Shown here: positions 33,035 to 43,997 of the stretch, piece after piece
How the letters are laid out: every line of letters starts with the position of its first letter
Position numbering within the stretch: the stretch's first letter is position 1
Origin: Cheiracanthium punctorium
Lineage: Eukaryota > Arthropoda > Arachnida > Araneae > Cheiracanthiidae
Direction of reading: 5' to 3'
Assembly: GCA_038373885.1 (NCBI GenBank)
Contig: JAWZYV010019913.1
Coordinates: 670,001 to 734,000, forward strand
Length of the DNA: 64,000 bases
Position numbers and translations under genes: made by a program
The notes under the pieces: model-generated
Told to the model about the DNA's origin: nothing
The model's database searches: none
Seen by the model: the letters and a program-made list of their open reading frames with translations, nothing else

Positions 33035-35571
33035 TCTATACTATTAAAATCTGTGCGTGTCTGTCTGTGTGTAACATTATCTCTTCCTAAACGGCTGGGA
33101 GTTGAGTTTCGAACGAGGTATCCACGAATTCGGAAAATTTCGAGAAAGAACCTCCGCTAATTTAAATTTCGAAATTAGAATTAGTTTAGGAGATATTGAT
33201 AAAAACCCCCATCAAAAACGCTAATTTTTGCTCTCCGCAATTCCGTGATTGTAACCCCTGTAGTCAAAAATGTGAGAAATAAGCATCGAGGTTGCCATGT
33301 TTGGCTATTTTATTAAATTATTTAGACTCCTGCAGTAAAAATAAAAGAATGATGATTTTTTTTCTGTTTAGATTATTTACGAAGTTATTTTTTAATTAAA
33401 ATATTACGTTCATGTTAAATCAGAGCTGGAATTCAATGTTTTTTATGTGTAAAAGAATAAGGGATTGAGAGATTTCCGAGACTAACATGTATATCTTAGT
33501 TTGTCCGAAAAAAAAAATGCCTCTTTTGGCGATTTTGAGAAAGTAGTAGGTTCTACCGATTTGTATAGTTTTGGGCTTTACGCAATTTACTGCGAGCAAA
33601 CCGAAATAGGTTTAGGTTTGTGTGTGTAGGTTTTATTATAATACGGCGTTAAACTTTAATTTTCCATGCAGAAATAGTGCAATTATTATGGAGATTTTAA
33701 GCGATCGATCTTCGGAAATTTCCCCAAATTAAGTAAATTGATTTATCTTGGGGGAATGCCGCCAAATTTAAAAAAGAAATGAAATTATCGCATTCTGTAA
33801 ATTGGAATAAATAAAACACGTTATAGTTGATAATTTAAAATAGTGCTATGCTACTTTTCAAATAGATGCCTGCATGAATTTTTGGCGATGGAACCATACA
33901 CAAATAACTATTTCCCATTTTGATTGCTGTTAAATCAGTGCTTAGAATCATTCTCTGAAAAAAAAAATCTCGCAAAATGGCGTATGCAGATTCCTTCTTT
34001 AGTACCTTTCTTAGAAAAGTTGGAAATAAATATTCAAATGTAGTTAACTCAGTGTTTAATAGCGTGTGTTTTTTGCGTTTGTATTGCTAATTCTATGGCA
34101 CGATTGAGATGAGCCAATGTTACGAGCGGATGGATAGATAATTTTTTTTAATACCGCCAAACAGGGTATAGCAAAATAGGAATTCTGTATAAATACGAAA
34201 GTCTTTGGAGATGAACGAGAATGCCTATAAATTATTGCATTTAGTGTGAAGTTAAATTTAGGATTCATTTTGTCTATTTGCCATCGACGACAGGCGTTAA
34301 TTACGCCAATATGGCAGTTCTAGCAAGCATAAATAAATTTCATTTCATGTTCTATTTTAATATTGCTACAGTTTCCGTAGTTACGGAATCCGTTGTTGCC
34401 ACTCAAGCTATTAAATTAAACAATTAAGTGAAAACACTCATTTCTACAGCTCTTGACTCGAAAAATGAAAACGCACTGGATATGATACAATTAGAACATT
34501 ATCACAATCACAACGTCAATAACGCTAATCTGTATAACTTGTTATTTTTAACTAAATTCATTTTCAAGGTCTTTAAGAAATCCTGTATGCTATGTCAAAG
34601 CCTCATATCTTAATTCCGACTAGTTTGCAAGAAAATTGATTAATCAGTATAAATTGAAGCAATGAACATTTGTAAGCGTTTTTCTTGAAACGAGGAAAAT
34701 GCAGATTGACGTCTTTTGTGTAGAAGTGGCGATAGGGAGAACTACTTAATTCAGTAACATTAATGGGGAATGAAAATTGAATATGCGCATGCACAAGGAC
34801 CCCCAAATCAAGAGAGTATGAAAAGTCCGTAATATGAAATGAAAATCAAAAATAAATCAAATAATACGAGATATGAGTAATAATATTACGAGAATGAAAT
34901 TGCAATCATGTGTACAACAAAGGTCCCAATTGCTTATAATATTCCCCTAGCAATGACTTAGTCCGACCAGTGGCCGAGCGCTTAGCGCTCTGAACTGGGA
35001 GACGGAAGGTTTCTGGTTCAAAGCAGGTCGCGTCCGCCGACCTAACCGTTCGGAATTTTCCTGTATTCCGTTCGGAAAATAAACTGTACTCGCAACATGC
35101 ATATGTTAGGAAACATATATGGCTGATTTCCTCCAAAACGTAGCGTAAATACCGGTTAGGACCCCTTATAAAGACCCTTACGGAGGACACCTCCACCCGT
35201 TGACCTAGATCCCATGTGTGGAGACTAGAAGCAGGATAGTCTCCAGATTTGTAGAGAGTTCAATTTAACGCACAGCCTCGTGTGCAACTTATAGAAGCAG
35301 TTCTACGAAACTGGATCCATCGAGAAAAAGCCTGGGGAAAGTCATCTAAGAGAAGCTGCTTCTTTTTTGATCCCAGTGACACTGACGTAGTTTTTGTGCC
35401 ATCATGTTGCAATCATCTCAGATTGTCAACGTTTCATCACGATTTAAGTAAATCGTGATGAGTTTGGAAGTTTTTTACTTTTATAGATTCCGCATCAATG
35501 GGCTTAATTCGAATTATATGTATAAGGAAGATGTTCTTTTCCTACCGTGCGGAGAACGGGTACGCAGCTAG
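33035..35571 (+). mobile_element. Non-autonomous Helitron, tandem copy 2
   Basis: Begins TCTATACTATTAAAATC at the base directly after the CTAG of copy 1 and ends CAGCTAG before a host T (35572). The 3' hairpin matches copy 1 (CCTACCGTGCGGAGAACGGG). It is 2537 bp and alignable with copy 1 throughout. It has about 260 extra bases around 33.8-34.05 kb and a SINE at 34961-35205 that copy 1 lacks. Confidence 0.88.
34961..35205 (+). repeat. tRNA-derived SINE inside Helitron copy 2
   Basis: A box AGTGGCCGAGCGC and a B-box-like GGTTTCTGGTTCAAA form the head. The body carries CGACCTAACCGTTCGG, then CGTAAATACCGGTTAGGACC and CCTTATAAAGACCC, shared with the SINE at 61765-61936. A minus-strand frame across it is chance. 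Confidence 0.7.
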
Positions 35572-35572
35572 T

Positions 35573-36200
35573 ATCCATTGAAAGTGGATGACGCTAAAAA
35601 CTACGGTAGCATTAGAAGAAAGGAAGAAAAAAGTTATTTTGTAGGTGGTTGCGCAATCTATCCAAAAGGCGAATTATGAGGAATTGACCCCTGTAGCTAA
35701 CCAGCTTCGGTCTTCTCTAGTTACACATTTTCAAACATCCATTAGAAAAGTCTTTAAGAGATTTGAAAGATCTTTTTTTTTTATTTATTTTTTTAAGTTA
35801 CATGCTTTATTTAGTATTAAACTTACATTATAAGCATTAGCTGTTTTAAACGTTTAAAATTACAAATTGAATATGCAAGAAGTGAAAATTTTTCAAGCGA
35901 AAAAATTAAATAAAATTTAAATTGTTACCAATAACAAATAGTTGTTACTATTACCTTCATACGAAATTTTGGCTGGAAATAATTTAAATTCAGTTCAATA
36001 ATTTCTTTAAAACTTCCATATTAACTTAGCAATGAGGATATCAGAATCCATATGAAGTACCGACTTAAATCTTCAAACATGACTTTAAAAATGCATTTTG
36101 AGGAATGCATGAAAATGGGAAATAAATAACAACCCATGATTGTACTTAATTTCATCATTTTTTAAAACTGTTATAAAAATATGGATATACAAAAACATTA
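35573..36200. other. No recognisable feature
   Basis: AT-rich; T-run at 35771-35780. Confidence 0.4.
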
Positions 36201-36229
36201 AGAAAGTTCATTTACTGGTGGTTTACCTT

Positions 36230-36680
36230 TTTGATGTAAATGAGCCTTAAAATGCATAATTTCTTTTCAAAATAAAATTAATTAATTTTCTTTGAGCATT
36301 TTCAAAGAAAAAAATATTATGAAGAATTATTTAAAAAATCCTTATCTTTAGAATCATTTACAACTGCAAACGCGTTCTACAGTGATCCTTTAAAAAAGAG
36401 AGAAGCTTTGAGCATTGCATAAAAGAAGTATCTTAGAAAAAAATCTGAGAATAGCTCTTTCGAGGCCGTTTGTATACCTTTAGCTAGCGACATTACGGAT
36501 TAAAGCAATCTTCAGGGAATACAATAGGGGAAAACGAGAAAATTTTAAGCTTTTATTACGAGTTCTTTTCTAGAAAAATGAAACAGGTGTTTTTGAATGT
36601 CTATCGTAAATTCTGAAACGCTTATGGAGTCACAATTAGGTTAATTGGTTCTTTTACTCAGGTAGAATTAATATAACTTG
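36230..36680. repeat. Old repeat family X, copy 3
   Basis: Carries GCGACATTACGGATTAAAGC and AATCTTCAGGGAATACAATA (36487-36526). Before it comes AGAATCATTTACAACTGCAA with AAAGAGAGAAGCTTT, and after it AAACAGGTGTTTTTGAATG, all in the order of the 27.1- and 41.2-kb copies. Confidence 0.6.
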
Positions 36681-36689
36681 ATACTATTA

Positions 36690-37355
36690 GGGAAAATTGC
36701 AAAACGATGTAAAGCCTATTTTAAAGGCCAGTTTTCCCATTTTATATGCATAAAAAAGGCGTGTAAAGCGTAACAGTTTAACACCAAGATTTACATTTCT
36801 TTTTTATTTCTATCTTGATAGAGATATTTTAATTATTTGACTTGTATATCTAAATATGTTAATGTGAAAGTTTCTTTTTCCAGTATACAAATCCACACGG
36901 TGCGATCGATTGACTTGAGATATTGCACAGGCATATAAAACGGTACAGTGTAAACATGCCCTGAGCCGCTTTAAATTTCTGAAAATCTACCCATTCCCTA
37001 ATTTTTCGCAATTTTCAGCGCAGAAAGCTACTCAATTGTCCGATTTGAGCACAATAGGGAACCTAGTTAACAAAGTGGGATTTATTTTTTTGCTTTCAAT
37101 AGTTCAAGTGCGATTGATGTCATTTTTATTTCAAGAGTTTAAAAATATTTGCGTAAGAAACTCATTCGGTTAACAGGCTTAGGCATAAAATTTGCGCCAC
37201 GAACGAAATAATAAACTTCAACAATATCCGATTAAAATAAATCAGTGAATAATATGGTATTCATTCTTTTGCTTTCAACAGACCTGAAATGGAAAATCCT
37301 GGGTAAAAGCAGAGTATTGGGAAAAGCGCAAAATGCTTCATGAGAAAGTGAGATC
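36690..37355. other. No recognisable feature
   Basis: AT-rich sequence without a recognisable frame or repeat. Confidence 0.4.
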
Positions 37356-37360
37356 ATCTC

Positions 37361-38172
37361 CACTGTTATAAATATAAGTTCAACATTTCACCAAACAACC
37401 GGTGAAATCAGAGAATTACAAGCAATGTTATACACGTTGAACCGTATTAATGGTTCACCCGAAAATGCCGAAAATGTCTTATAAAAGCCAGGTACCGCTT
37501 GAACCCAGATTTCGGTTCAACTGTGAAAAACAAAGTTTTCCTTTGAACAAACATGGCCGACGTTAGCCCGCTTTAGGAGGGTTAGGAGGTTAGCGGCGAT
37601 TACAAAAAATAAGAAAAAACTGCTTTATGAATTCTTCGAAAAGAAAAATCTTTCGAAAATGCAAGAAATAACCTTTGTTAAAAAATATTGGCTGTGTAAA
37701 GGAGCTACTACATTTGATATCGAATAAACACGTTTGACAGCAATGATTATCTAAATTCAGTTAAAAGAGAACAGAAACTGATTATAGAACATAACTCATC
37801 AGTATTTTGAATTACTATTACTGTTCTAAAATCACGCGTAAAATACCAGAGCTTATTATTCTATTTTTAACAAGAAATTTTTTTATTGCAAATTGAGATA
37901 AAAAAGTACTATATATAATATGTTATTGCCAAAATATTTTGTCAGTCGTGATTTAGTTATCAACGCGTGGTCGTTTGAGCCAGTCATTGTGAGTTCGAGT
38001 CCCGAGTAAAACTTTTCTTCTAGTAGTAAGTATTAATTTTGCTATATAATATGGTACTTGAAGAAACATCGCTAAAATGGTGAATCTTAGACCCACATTT
38101 TTCAAAATACAGGTTGCAGCTAAATTGGCAACGGAATTTCTGTGAAACGTTGAACTATATTTTTAAGAGTGC
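37361..38172. mobile_element. MITE with AGTTCAAC inverted ends
   Basis: The left end CACTGTTATAAATATAAGTT, then CAACATTTCAC, pairs with the reversed right end GCACTCTTAAAAATATAGTT, then CAACGTTTCAC. A tRNA-like GAGTTCGAGTCCCGAG (about 37991) lies inside. No transposase is visible. The superfamily is unknown. Confidence 0.65.
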
Positions 38173-38174
38173 AG

Positions 38175-38865
38175 CATTTACCCATCTCTATGACCTACAA
38201 AATGAACAAAAAGACCTACAAAAGTCTTTAGAAAGTGGAAAGAATTCCTGCTGTCATGCCGTTTGCAGAATATAATTGAATTCCGGATTCCGATTAGCTG
38301 GGAATACTCAGTTCTAGAGTCTTTGACTCGGAAAATGAAAATTCATAAATTTAATGTCCCTTTGAAAGGGCCTCGGATTTTTATTGTTATTTGCATTTTA
38401 TTTCTTTCGCATGTGTGGCAACATTTCTACGAAAACATTAAAATGACGTTGGCCGATCATTTTGAGCCGCACATGCGCATATGCGTTTGACCCCTTGAAG
38501 GGGGTAACGACGTCTTCTGTCAGACTAATCAGAATTGATTTAAGGGTTTTAAATTCGTAGATGACATCCATCGTTCAATACTAATCCATGATAGAAAAAA
38601 AAATCACTTTTAAACTTCCATTTTTTTTCCGGAAAAAATAGGATTAAAAATCTAGTTATTCTCTGATCAATTCAATAGAGTACACCGAAATATCGTCCAG
38701 AGGAAATGAAATTACAAAAATTTCATATTTTACTTTCTTTTTTGTTACAAACGCACGCACATATTTTAATATATAATTTGGATGTAATCTGACAACCAAA
38801 AAATTGTTATCATCGATTACTGGCGTTAAATTGCAATTTGGAGTAAGAAATATTGTTGGCGAATG

Positions 38866-38901
<36 letters not shown>

Positions 38902-39499
38902 CATTACTTTTCGGTCGCTTTTAATACACAGAGTTGGCCATTATGACTGTTACCGAAAATCGATAAGTCTATTATGACACTTTGTTTGCCTTATATTTTC
39001 ATACCATTATAGTTAAAACCCGAAATCGAATCAAATGCACATTTCGTGACCAACTTGAGACGCCACATTTATGGGATAAAATGATTGCAAACCCAAAAAG
39101 AACGTCTCTGTGTATATTGAAACCTATTTACGATTGTTTTAGTACAAAATGACAATTATGCAAACACAATACCTCCAAGCAACGTACATAAAACAGCATT
39201 TAAAAACATCTTTGGACACAATACGCGTTCTATACTTTAAATGAGTAAGAGATTTATGGAACTATTTTATTTCGATAAAATAATAAATTTTTACTTTTAG
39301 GAAAGAATTTGCGGTACATGGCTACTCAAAGATATTTATTCGTATATACACCTTGATTCTAATAATATAAATAACTGTAATATAACTAAGTATTGAGCCA
39401 CTAAGGTATAAACTTGTGCAGTTAATCACTTGATTTTGTGATTAGGATATTTTTGCTATTGGCTTGGTTTGCGATAAACGAATGGATCCAAAGGTGTTA
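38175..39499. other. No recognisable gene; poly-A tract
   Basis: Frames at 38263-38490 (75 codons) and 38656-38904 resemble no known protein. A 27-base A-run lies at 38870-38896. Confidence 0.4.
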
Positions 39500-39500
39500 A

Positions 39501-39619
39501 TCTACATAAATAAAATTAGACTTTTGTCTGTACATTTCTTGGAATTCAAAAATTTTGCGATTTCTATCCGTTTCAAGCACCCGGGAATCCGATGCGACCC
39601 TCAAAAAAAAGTTTGTCTG

Positions 39620-39650
<31 letters not shown>

Positions 39651-40807
39651 GTGACGCTTTTTTTGTTTAAGCATCACGTAAAAACGACTGAAGCGAATGA
39701 CATGAAATTGGGTGTCATGATAGGTGGTCACTCAACTTAAAACATAGGCGTTGAATTTTAAAAAAATCTTGATTGGATTTTGAGATTTTGCGAAAATCCT
39801 TTCAAGCTGCGTAAATTTGTATTCAAGCATCACGTAAAAACGACTAAAGCGAATGATATGAAATTGGGTGTCATGATAGGTGGTCACTCAACTTAAAACA
39901 TAGGCGTCGAATTTTTAAAAAATCTTGATTGTATTTTGAGATTTTGCGAAAATCCTTTCAAACTGCGTAAATTTGTGTTCAAGCATCACGTAAAAACGAC
40001 TGAAGCGAATGATATGAAATTAGGTGTCATGATAGGTGGTCACTCAACTTAAAACATAGGCGTCGAATTAAAAAAAAATCTTGATTAGATTTTGAGATTT
40101 TGCGAAAATTGTTTCACACTGAGTGAATTTTTGTTCACACTACGTAATAACGACTAAAGCGAATGATATGAAATTTGGTCACATGATAGGTTGTTGTTCA
40201 ACAAAAAGTATAGGTGACCAATTTTTTAAACTTTTTATTAGATTTTGAGATTTTGTGAAAATTATCCCAAAATGCGGTTATATTTTTTCAAGCATCGCGT
40301 AATAACGACTAATACGAAATTTGGTGATATGATAAGTAGTTGCTAATCTTAATTTATAGGTGTTGAATTTTTTAAATATTTTGATTACATTTTGAGATTT
40401 TGTGAAAATCGTTTAAAAATGCTAAAATGTTTGTTCCAGCATCACGAAATAAAGACAGCAGAGAATTAAACAAAATTGGGTGACATGATAGGTTGTCACT
40501 CAACTTAAATTCTAGGCTTCCAATTTTTCAAAAATGTTGATTAGATTTTGAGATTTTGCGAAAATTATTTGAATATGTGTAAATATTCGTTCGCGCATCC
40601 CATAATTACGACTAAAGCGAATGAAATGATATTACTTAGTTACTCTCTAACCTGTAATATTTTAACAGTACATAAAAAATATAATTGCGCTTTCTTTACT
40701 TTGGCAACATACTACATCCATTCTGTGTACTCCAACACTGACGAAAGTTCTTGCTTTTAGAAATTTGCATTCAGTACTAACCCGTCAACGACGGGTACTT
40801 CAGCTAG
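39501..40807 (+). mobile_element. Non-autonomous Helitron with internal tandem repeats
   Basis: Begins TCTACATAAATAAAATTAG after host A (39500) and ends CAGCTAG before host T (40808). A perfect 7-bp stem, ACCCGTC and GACGGGT, with a 3-base loop (40780-40796) precedes the terminus by 11 bases. These are textbook Helitron ends. The element is 1307 bp, lacks Rep/helicase coding, and about 70 percent of it is an array of 156-bp units. Confidence 0.92.
39600..40700 (+). repeat. Seven ~156-bp direct repeats inside the Helitron
   Basis: GCATCACGTAAAAACGACT-type unit starts lie at about 39671, 39827, 39983, 40139, 40292, 40439 and 40595. Each unit continues with AAGCGAATGA.ATGAAATT, GGTG.CATGATAGG, CACTCAACTTAAA, TAGGCG and GATTTTGAGATTTTGCGAAA. 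The first three units are very similar and later ones more diverged. The units touch each other with no unique spacers, so this is not CRISPR-like. Confidence 0.9.
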
Positions 40808-41026
40808 TTCTGAAATAAGTGTGCTAAGACAGATTTCGTGCAGCCTGTATTTTATAAACTGGTTGATTTCTGACTTGAATAAATTTCATTTTTATTAAAA
40901 AGTTATAGCCAATAACCATTATAAAAAGCGAAAACTGAACTACCTTGCTAAATAATAGGAGCATTTGAGTGTAAATCAAATTTCATACCACAAATTAATA
41001 TATAATAAATTGTTCGGTGATGAAAA

Positions 41027-41030
<4 letters not shown>

Positions 41031-41075
<45 letters not shown>
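41031..41075. repeat. (GA)n microsatellite
   Basis: About 22 uninterrupted GA dinucleotides. Confidence 0.95.
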
Positions 41076-41078
<3 letters not shown>

Positions 41079-41189
41079 TAGATTGATAAATGAGTAGAGA
41101 CTCTATCCCTAAAATAAAGTTGAAGGTCCTTAAGCTGCAATGTGCCAATGTTGCACTGCTGATTTAATATTTTTGAATGTGTTTTTACC

Positions 41190-41620
41190 TAGGATTATTT
41201 TTAATTTCCTTAAAGCTTAAGCAGAATTTAAGACTTTTTTTCTTTTCCTTTTTTTTTTTCTTCTAATGATATTAAACTTACTCTTCTAAAAGGCTACAGA
41301 GTTTTATTATAATGGCATTAACATTTACGATGACCAGTTAAAAGCAAAAAGCTCAGATTCTTAAAAAAAAATCTGAAATTTAGAAGGAAAAACCCCTGAG
41401 AATTTCTCCTCCAAGACTATTTGCGCTCTTTTATTTCGTGATATTATGGATTAAAGTAATCTTCAGGGAATAAAATGGGGGAAAAACTATCTTATCTTAA
41501 GAATTTAATATGAGGTGTTTTTAGAAAGAAGTGTAACAGGTGTTTGCGGACGCTTATTGAGCATTCTGGAACAGTTATAACGGTTAGTTGGGTAATTGTT
41601 TGTTTTGACTAGCTATAATT
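41190..41620. repeat. Old repeat family X, copy 4
   Basis: TCGTGATATTATGGATTAAA and GTAATCTTCAGGGAATAAAA are shared with copy 2 almost base for base. ACGATGACCAGTTAAAAGC and GTAACAGGTGTTTGCGGACG are also shared. Confidence 0.6.
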
Positions 41621-41737
41621 ATTGCAATAAAATATTTTTAGAAAAGAAAAGTGAGGTTATTAGGCTGCATTTTTGATTATTTTTTCTACTATAGTAAAAG
41701 TATATTTTGGGAATATTTCGAGAAGGATCTTTAAATA

Positions 41738-41876
41738 ATGTTGTTAAGACAAAGATACACTAAAGCTATCTGTCAGAGTGGGGGAAGCCTTGGGTGGAAG
41801 AATTTTCATGGAATTCTAACGCATATTTATGTTACATCTGAAGAAAACTGTCCAAAACCCTCGTCGCACAGTGGAG
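41738..41876 (+). repeat. Dispersed ~150-bp repeat, copy 4, left part
   Basis: GTTAAGACAAAGATACACTA, AAGCTATCTGTC, GAAGCCTTGGGTGGAAGAAT, GAATTCTAACGCATATTTAT and ACATCTGAAGAAAACTGTCC follow the family order. The remainder lies beyond a 2.1-kb insertion, at 43998-44035. Confidence 0.75.
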
Positions 41877-42970
41877 TATTCGTATCAAAATCCTGGCCAA
41901 AAGTCGAAAATTTTAAATTTGTTTAAAAACAGTAATATATATGTTTTTGAATAGCCTAGTAACTGATGCATCATGTAATGCATGTTTTTCGACCATAATT
42001 CATATCCAAAAGATGCAACACTTGGTTTAAAAGCAAGTTTCTTCATTTACGGCAAGAGATTTCAGCGTTTTCTATTACTTCGTCTTGCATTTTTTACGGG
42101 CTCTTTAAATTAATTTACTGGTTTGATACTTAGTATAATTGTAGTAAAATATATGTATTTTAATTATATGTATCTATTAGCTTGAAAAAATAATATGACT
42201 TTATTTTAAAAAATTGTAAACTTTTTTTTTCTAATTTTTTTTCAAAAATTCACATTTCAAAAAGCTTTTTGAAGGGGTGTCGCGGCTTGTCGCGCCCAAT
42301 TTCAACTATAATCGTAATTATTACAGTATTGAGTGTCTATTCCAAGAAAAAAATGTTCCCCCAACATCCACCATTTTTATAAAAAAAATTATTTATATAG
42401 CGCCATTTTTATTTTTTCGATAATTTTTCGACGGGTGATCGCAAAAGCTATACAAACATACGCACTTGTATTTCTCATAAACTATAAATTATGTGCAGGT
42501 GTTTGGATAAAGGTATATAAAATTCATTTTAGTCAAGATTTAACATCAGTATTTTAAATTCAGTATGTAATTTCTTATTTTTCTGATGTAAATTTGCTAT
42601 AAGAAGAAAATTTCTACATATTCCAAAATTGCCCTTTCTTAGTCATGTAAATAGTCCCATCTATTTACAGCTTAGTTTTCCATTTATGTAGTAAATTGTG
42701 TCCAAAGCAAAAACTCCCCATTTTTGGTTCTCAAAGGTTGGCAACTGTGACTTCGGGTCATTGAAGTGTGAGTGTGTAAACAGAAAAGTGCTGGCTTGAA
42801 ATAAATTACTTTCTCCTCGAGCTTGGAATGAGATTTTATGGGTTTGCAAAGGGGGGCATCTTTTAAGCAGTGCCCTTATATGATCTGCTCTAGATAAAGG
42901 CCAATGAAAAAGAGCAAGCCTTATAGCAGTGAGACCCTATAACTTCTTCTTCCAGAGGGGTCCGATGGTG

Positions 42971-43020
42971 CTCTCTCTCTCTCTCTCCCTCTCCCCCAAA
43001 AAAAAAAAAAAAAAAAAAAA
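42971..43020. repeat. (CT)n tract followed by poly-A
   Basis: CT dinucleotides at 42971-42987, then C-rich bases and a run of about 23 A. Confidence 0.9.
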
Positions 43021-43251
43021 GGAAGAAGGAGAAGAAAAAGAAAGTGATTCTGAGTGAAGACGAATATCAGAGTTCAAAAGAATCGGAATGAAAAAGTTAA
43101 TCTTCAGAAGTCATTAGAAAACTAAGATCCAAATAGTAACTACATTTAGAAAAGTGGAAAATCTGAAAACTTTTATGATAAAAATTGATTTATAGATAAG
43201 TAGTATTATATTTATAAGTATTATTATAAGTAAAGTATTACATTTATATAT

Positions 43252-43738
43252 TTTTATTGTGGTTAAGGCAGCGTTTCTCAACCTGTGGGGCGCGCCCCCC
43301 AAGGAGGCGCAGAGCGTTTCCAGGGGAGGCACGAGAAAAACCAAAGAGCAAGTAATGATGCACGATTTTTAAAAATCGCCTAATTTATTCTCATTTTTAC
43401 TCAAAAATATATCCATTTTCGCTTAAAATGTTCATTCAAACTTTACTGATAACATTATTTTGTAGAAAATTCGACTAAATGTACATTGTTAAAGATTAAA
43501 AAACTGAATGTATGCTGAACAATGTGAAGGGGTGGGGGGGGTGCTACCGTAAGTTAGCCTTCGTTGGGAGGGGGCGAAGTTAAAAGGTTGAGAACCGCTG
43601 GGTTAAGGCACGGCTATTTTCCTCACGGGAAGGTTGCCTTGGCGGAGGGCTTTTTAAGAGGCTCTAATGCGTATTCACGTGACATCTGGAGAAAATCGCC
43701 CAAAACTCCAGACCGTTAGATCGACAGCCGCGTGGTAT
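43252..43738 (+). repeat. Dispersed ~150-bp repeat, copy 5, split by a hAT MITE
   Basis: Starts with GTGGTTAAGG before the MITE and continues after it with GGTTAAGGCACGGCTATTTT, GTTGCCTTGGCGGA, GGCTTTTTAAGAGGCTCTAA, GTATTCACGTGACATCTGG and CCAGACCGTTAGATCGACAG. It lies inside the Transib-like element. Confidence 0.75.
43269..43600. mobile_element. hAT MITE, family 1 copy b, perfect 8-bp target duplication
   Basis: The ends CAGCGTTTCTCAACCTGTGG and AAAAGGTTGAGAACCGCTG are inverted. GGTTAAGG flanks both sides (43261-43268, 43601-43608). The interior matches the copy at 17439-17873 (ATTCTCATTTTTACTCAAAA, TTGTAGAAAATTCGAC and others). Confidence 0.94.
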
Positions 43739-43997
43739 TACATTTATAAGTGGTATTATACAAAAGCAGTACTTCCCAGTAAGGGACACTCCCCGGACAA
43801 GACATTTTTTAGAAACCAACTTCGAGTCGTTTAGCGATATATCGCCAAATTTGGCGACAAACACGCTTTTTTATATAATTTAAGAAGTATATAATACTAA
43901 AAAGTAAGTCAAAAGTCAACAGCAATGATTTGAACGTTAAAACACATGAAAAATATTTTTGGCCAGGATTTTGACACAAATACTCCACTGTGCGTCG

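Larger units (their letters stand above)
41877..43992. mobile_element. Transib-like element with RSS-like ends and CGTCG target duplication
   Basis: The left end reads CACAGTGGAGTATTCGTATC, then AAAATCCTGGCCAAAAG. The reversed right end reads CACAGTGGAGTATTTGTGTC, then AAAATCCTGGCCAAAAA. The inverted repeat is thus about 37 bp with few mismatches. CGTCG flanks both sides (41872-41876, 43993-43997). From established knowledge, Transib transposons have CACWATG-like ends, 5-bp GC-rich CGNCG-type duplications, and are related to RAG1. The first seven bases here equal the RSS heptamer, and a CCAAAA string begins 23 bases after it. No transposase was recognised, so the copy is probably non-autonomous. 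It interrupts one dispersed repeat and contains another. Confidence 0.82.

Noticed and set aside
37960..38010. tRNA gene
   Set aside because: A good B-box-like GAGTTCGAGTCC is present, but no A box at the right distance and no acceptor stem.
39600..40700. CRISPR-like array
   Set aside because: The repeats are contiguous 156-bp units without unique spacers and lie inside a Helitron in a eukaryotic sequence.
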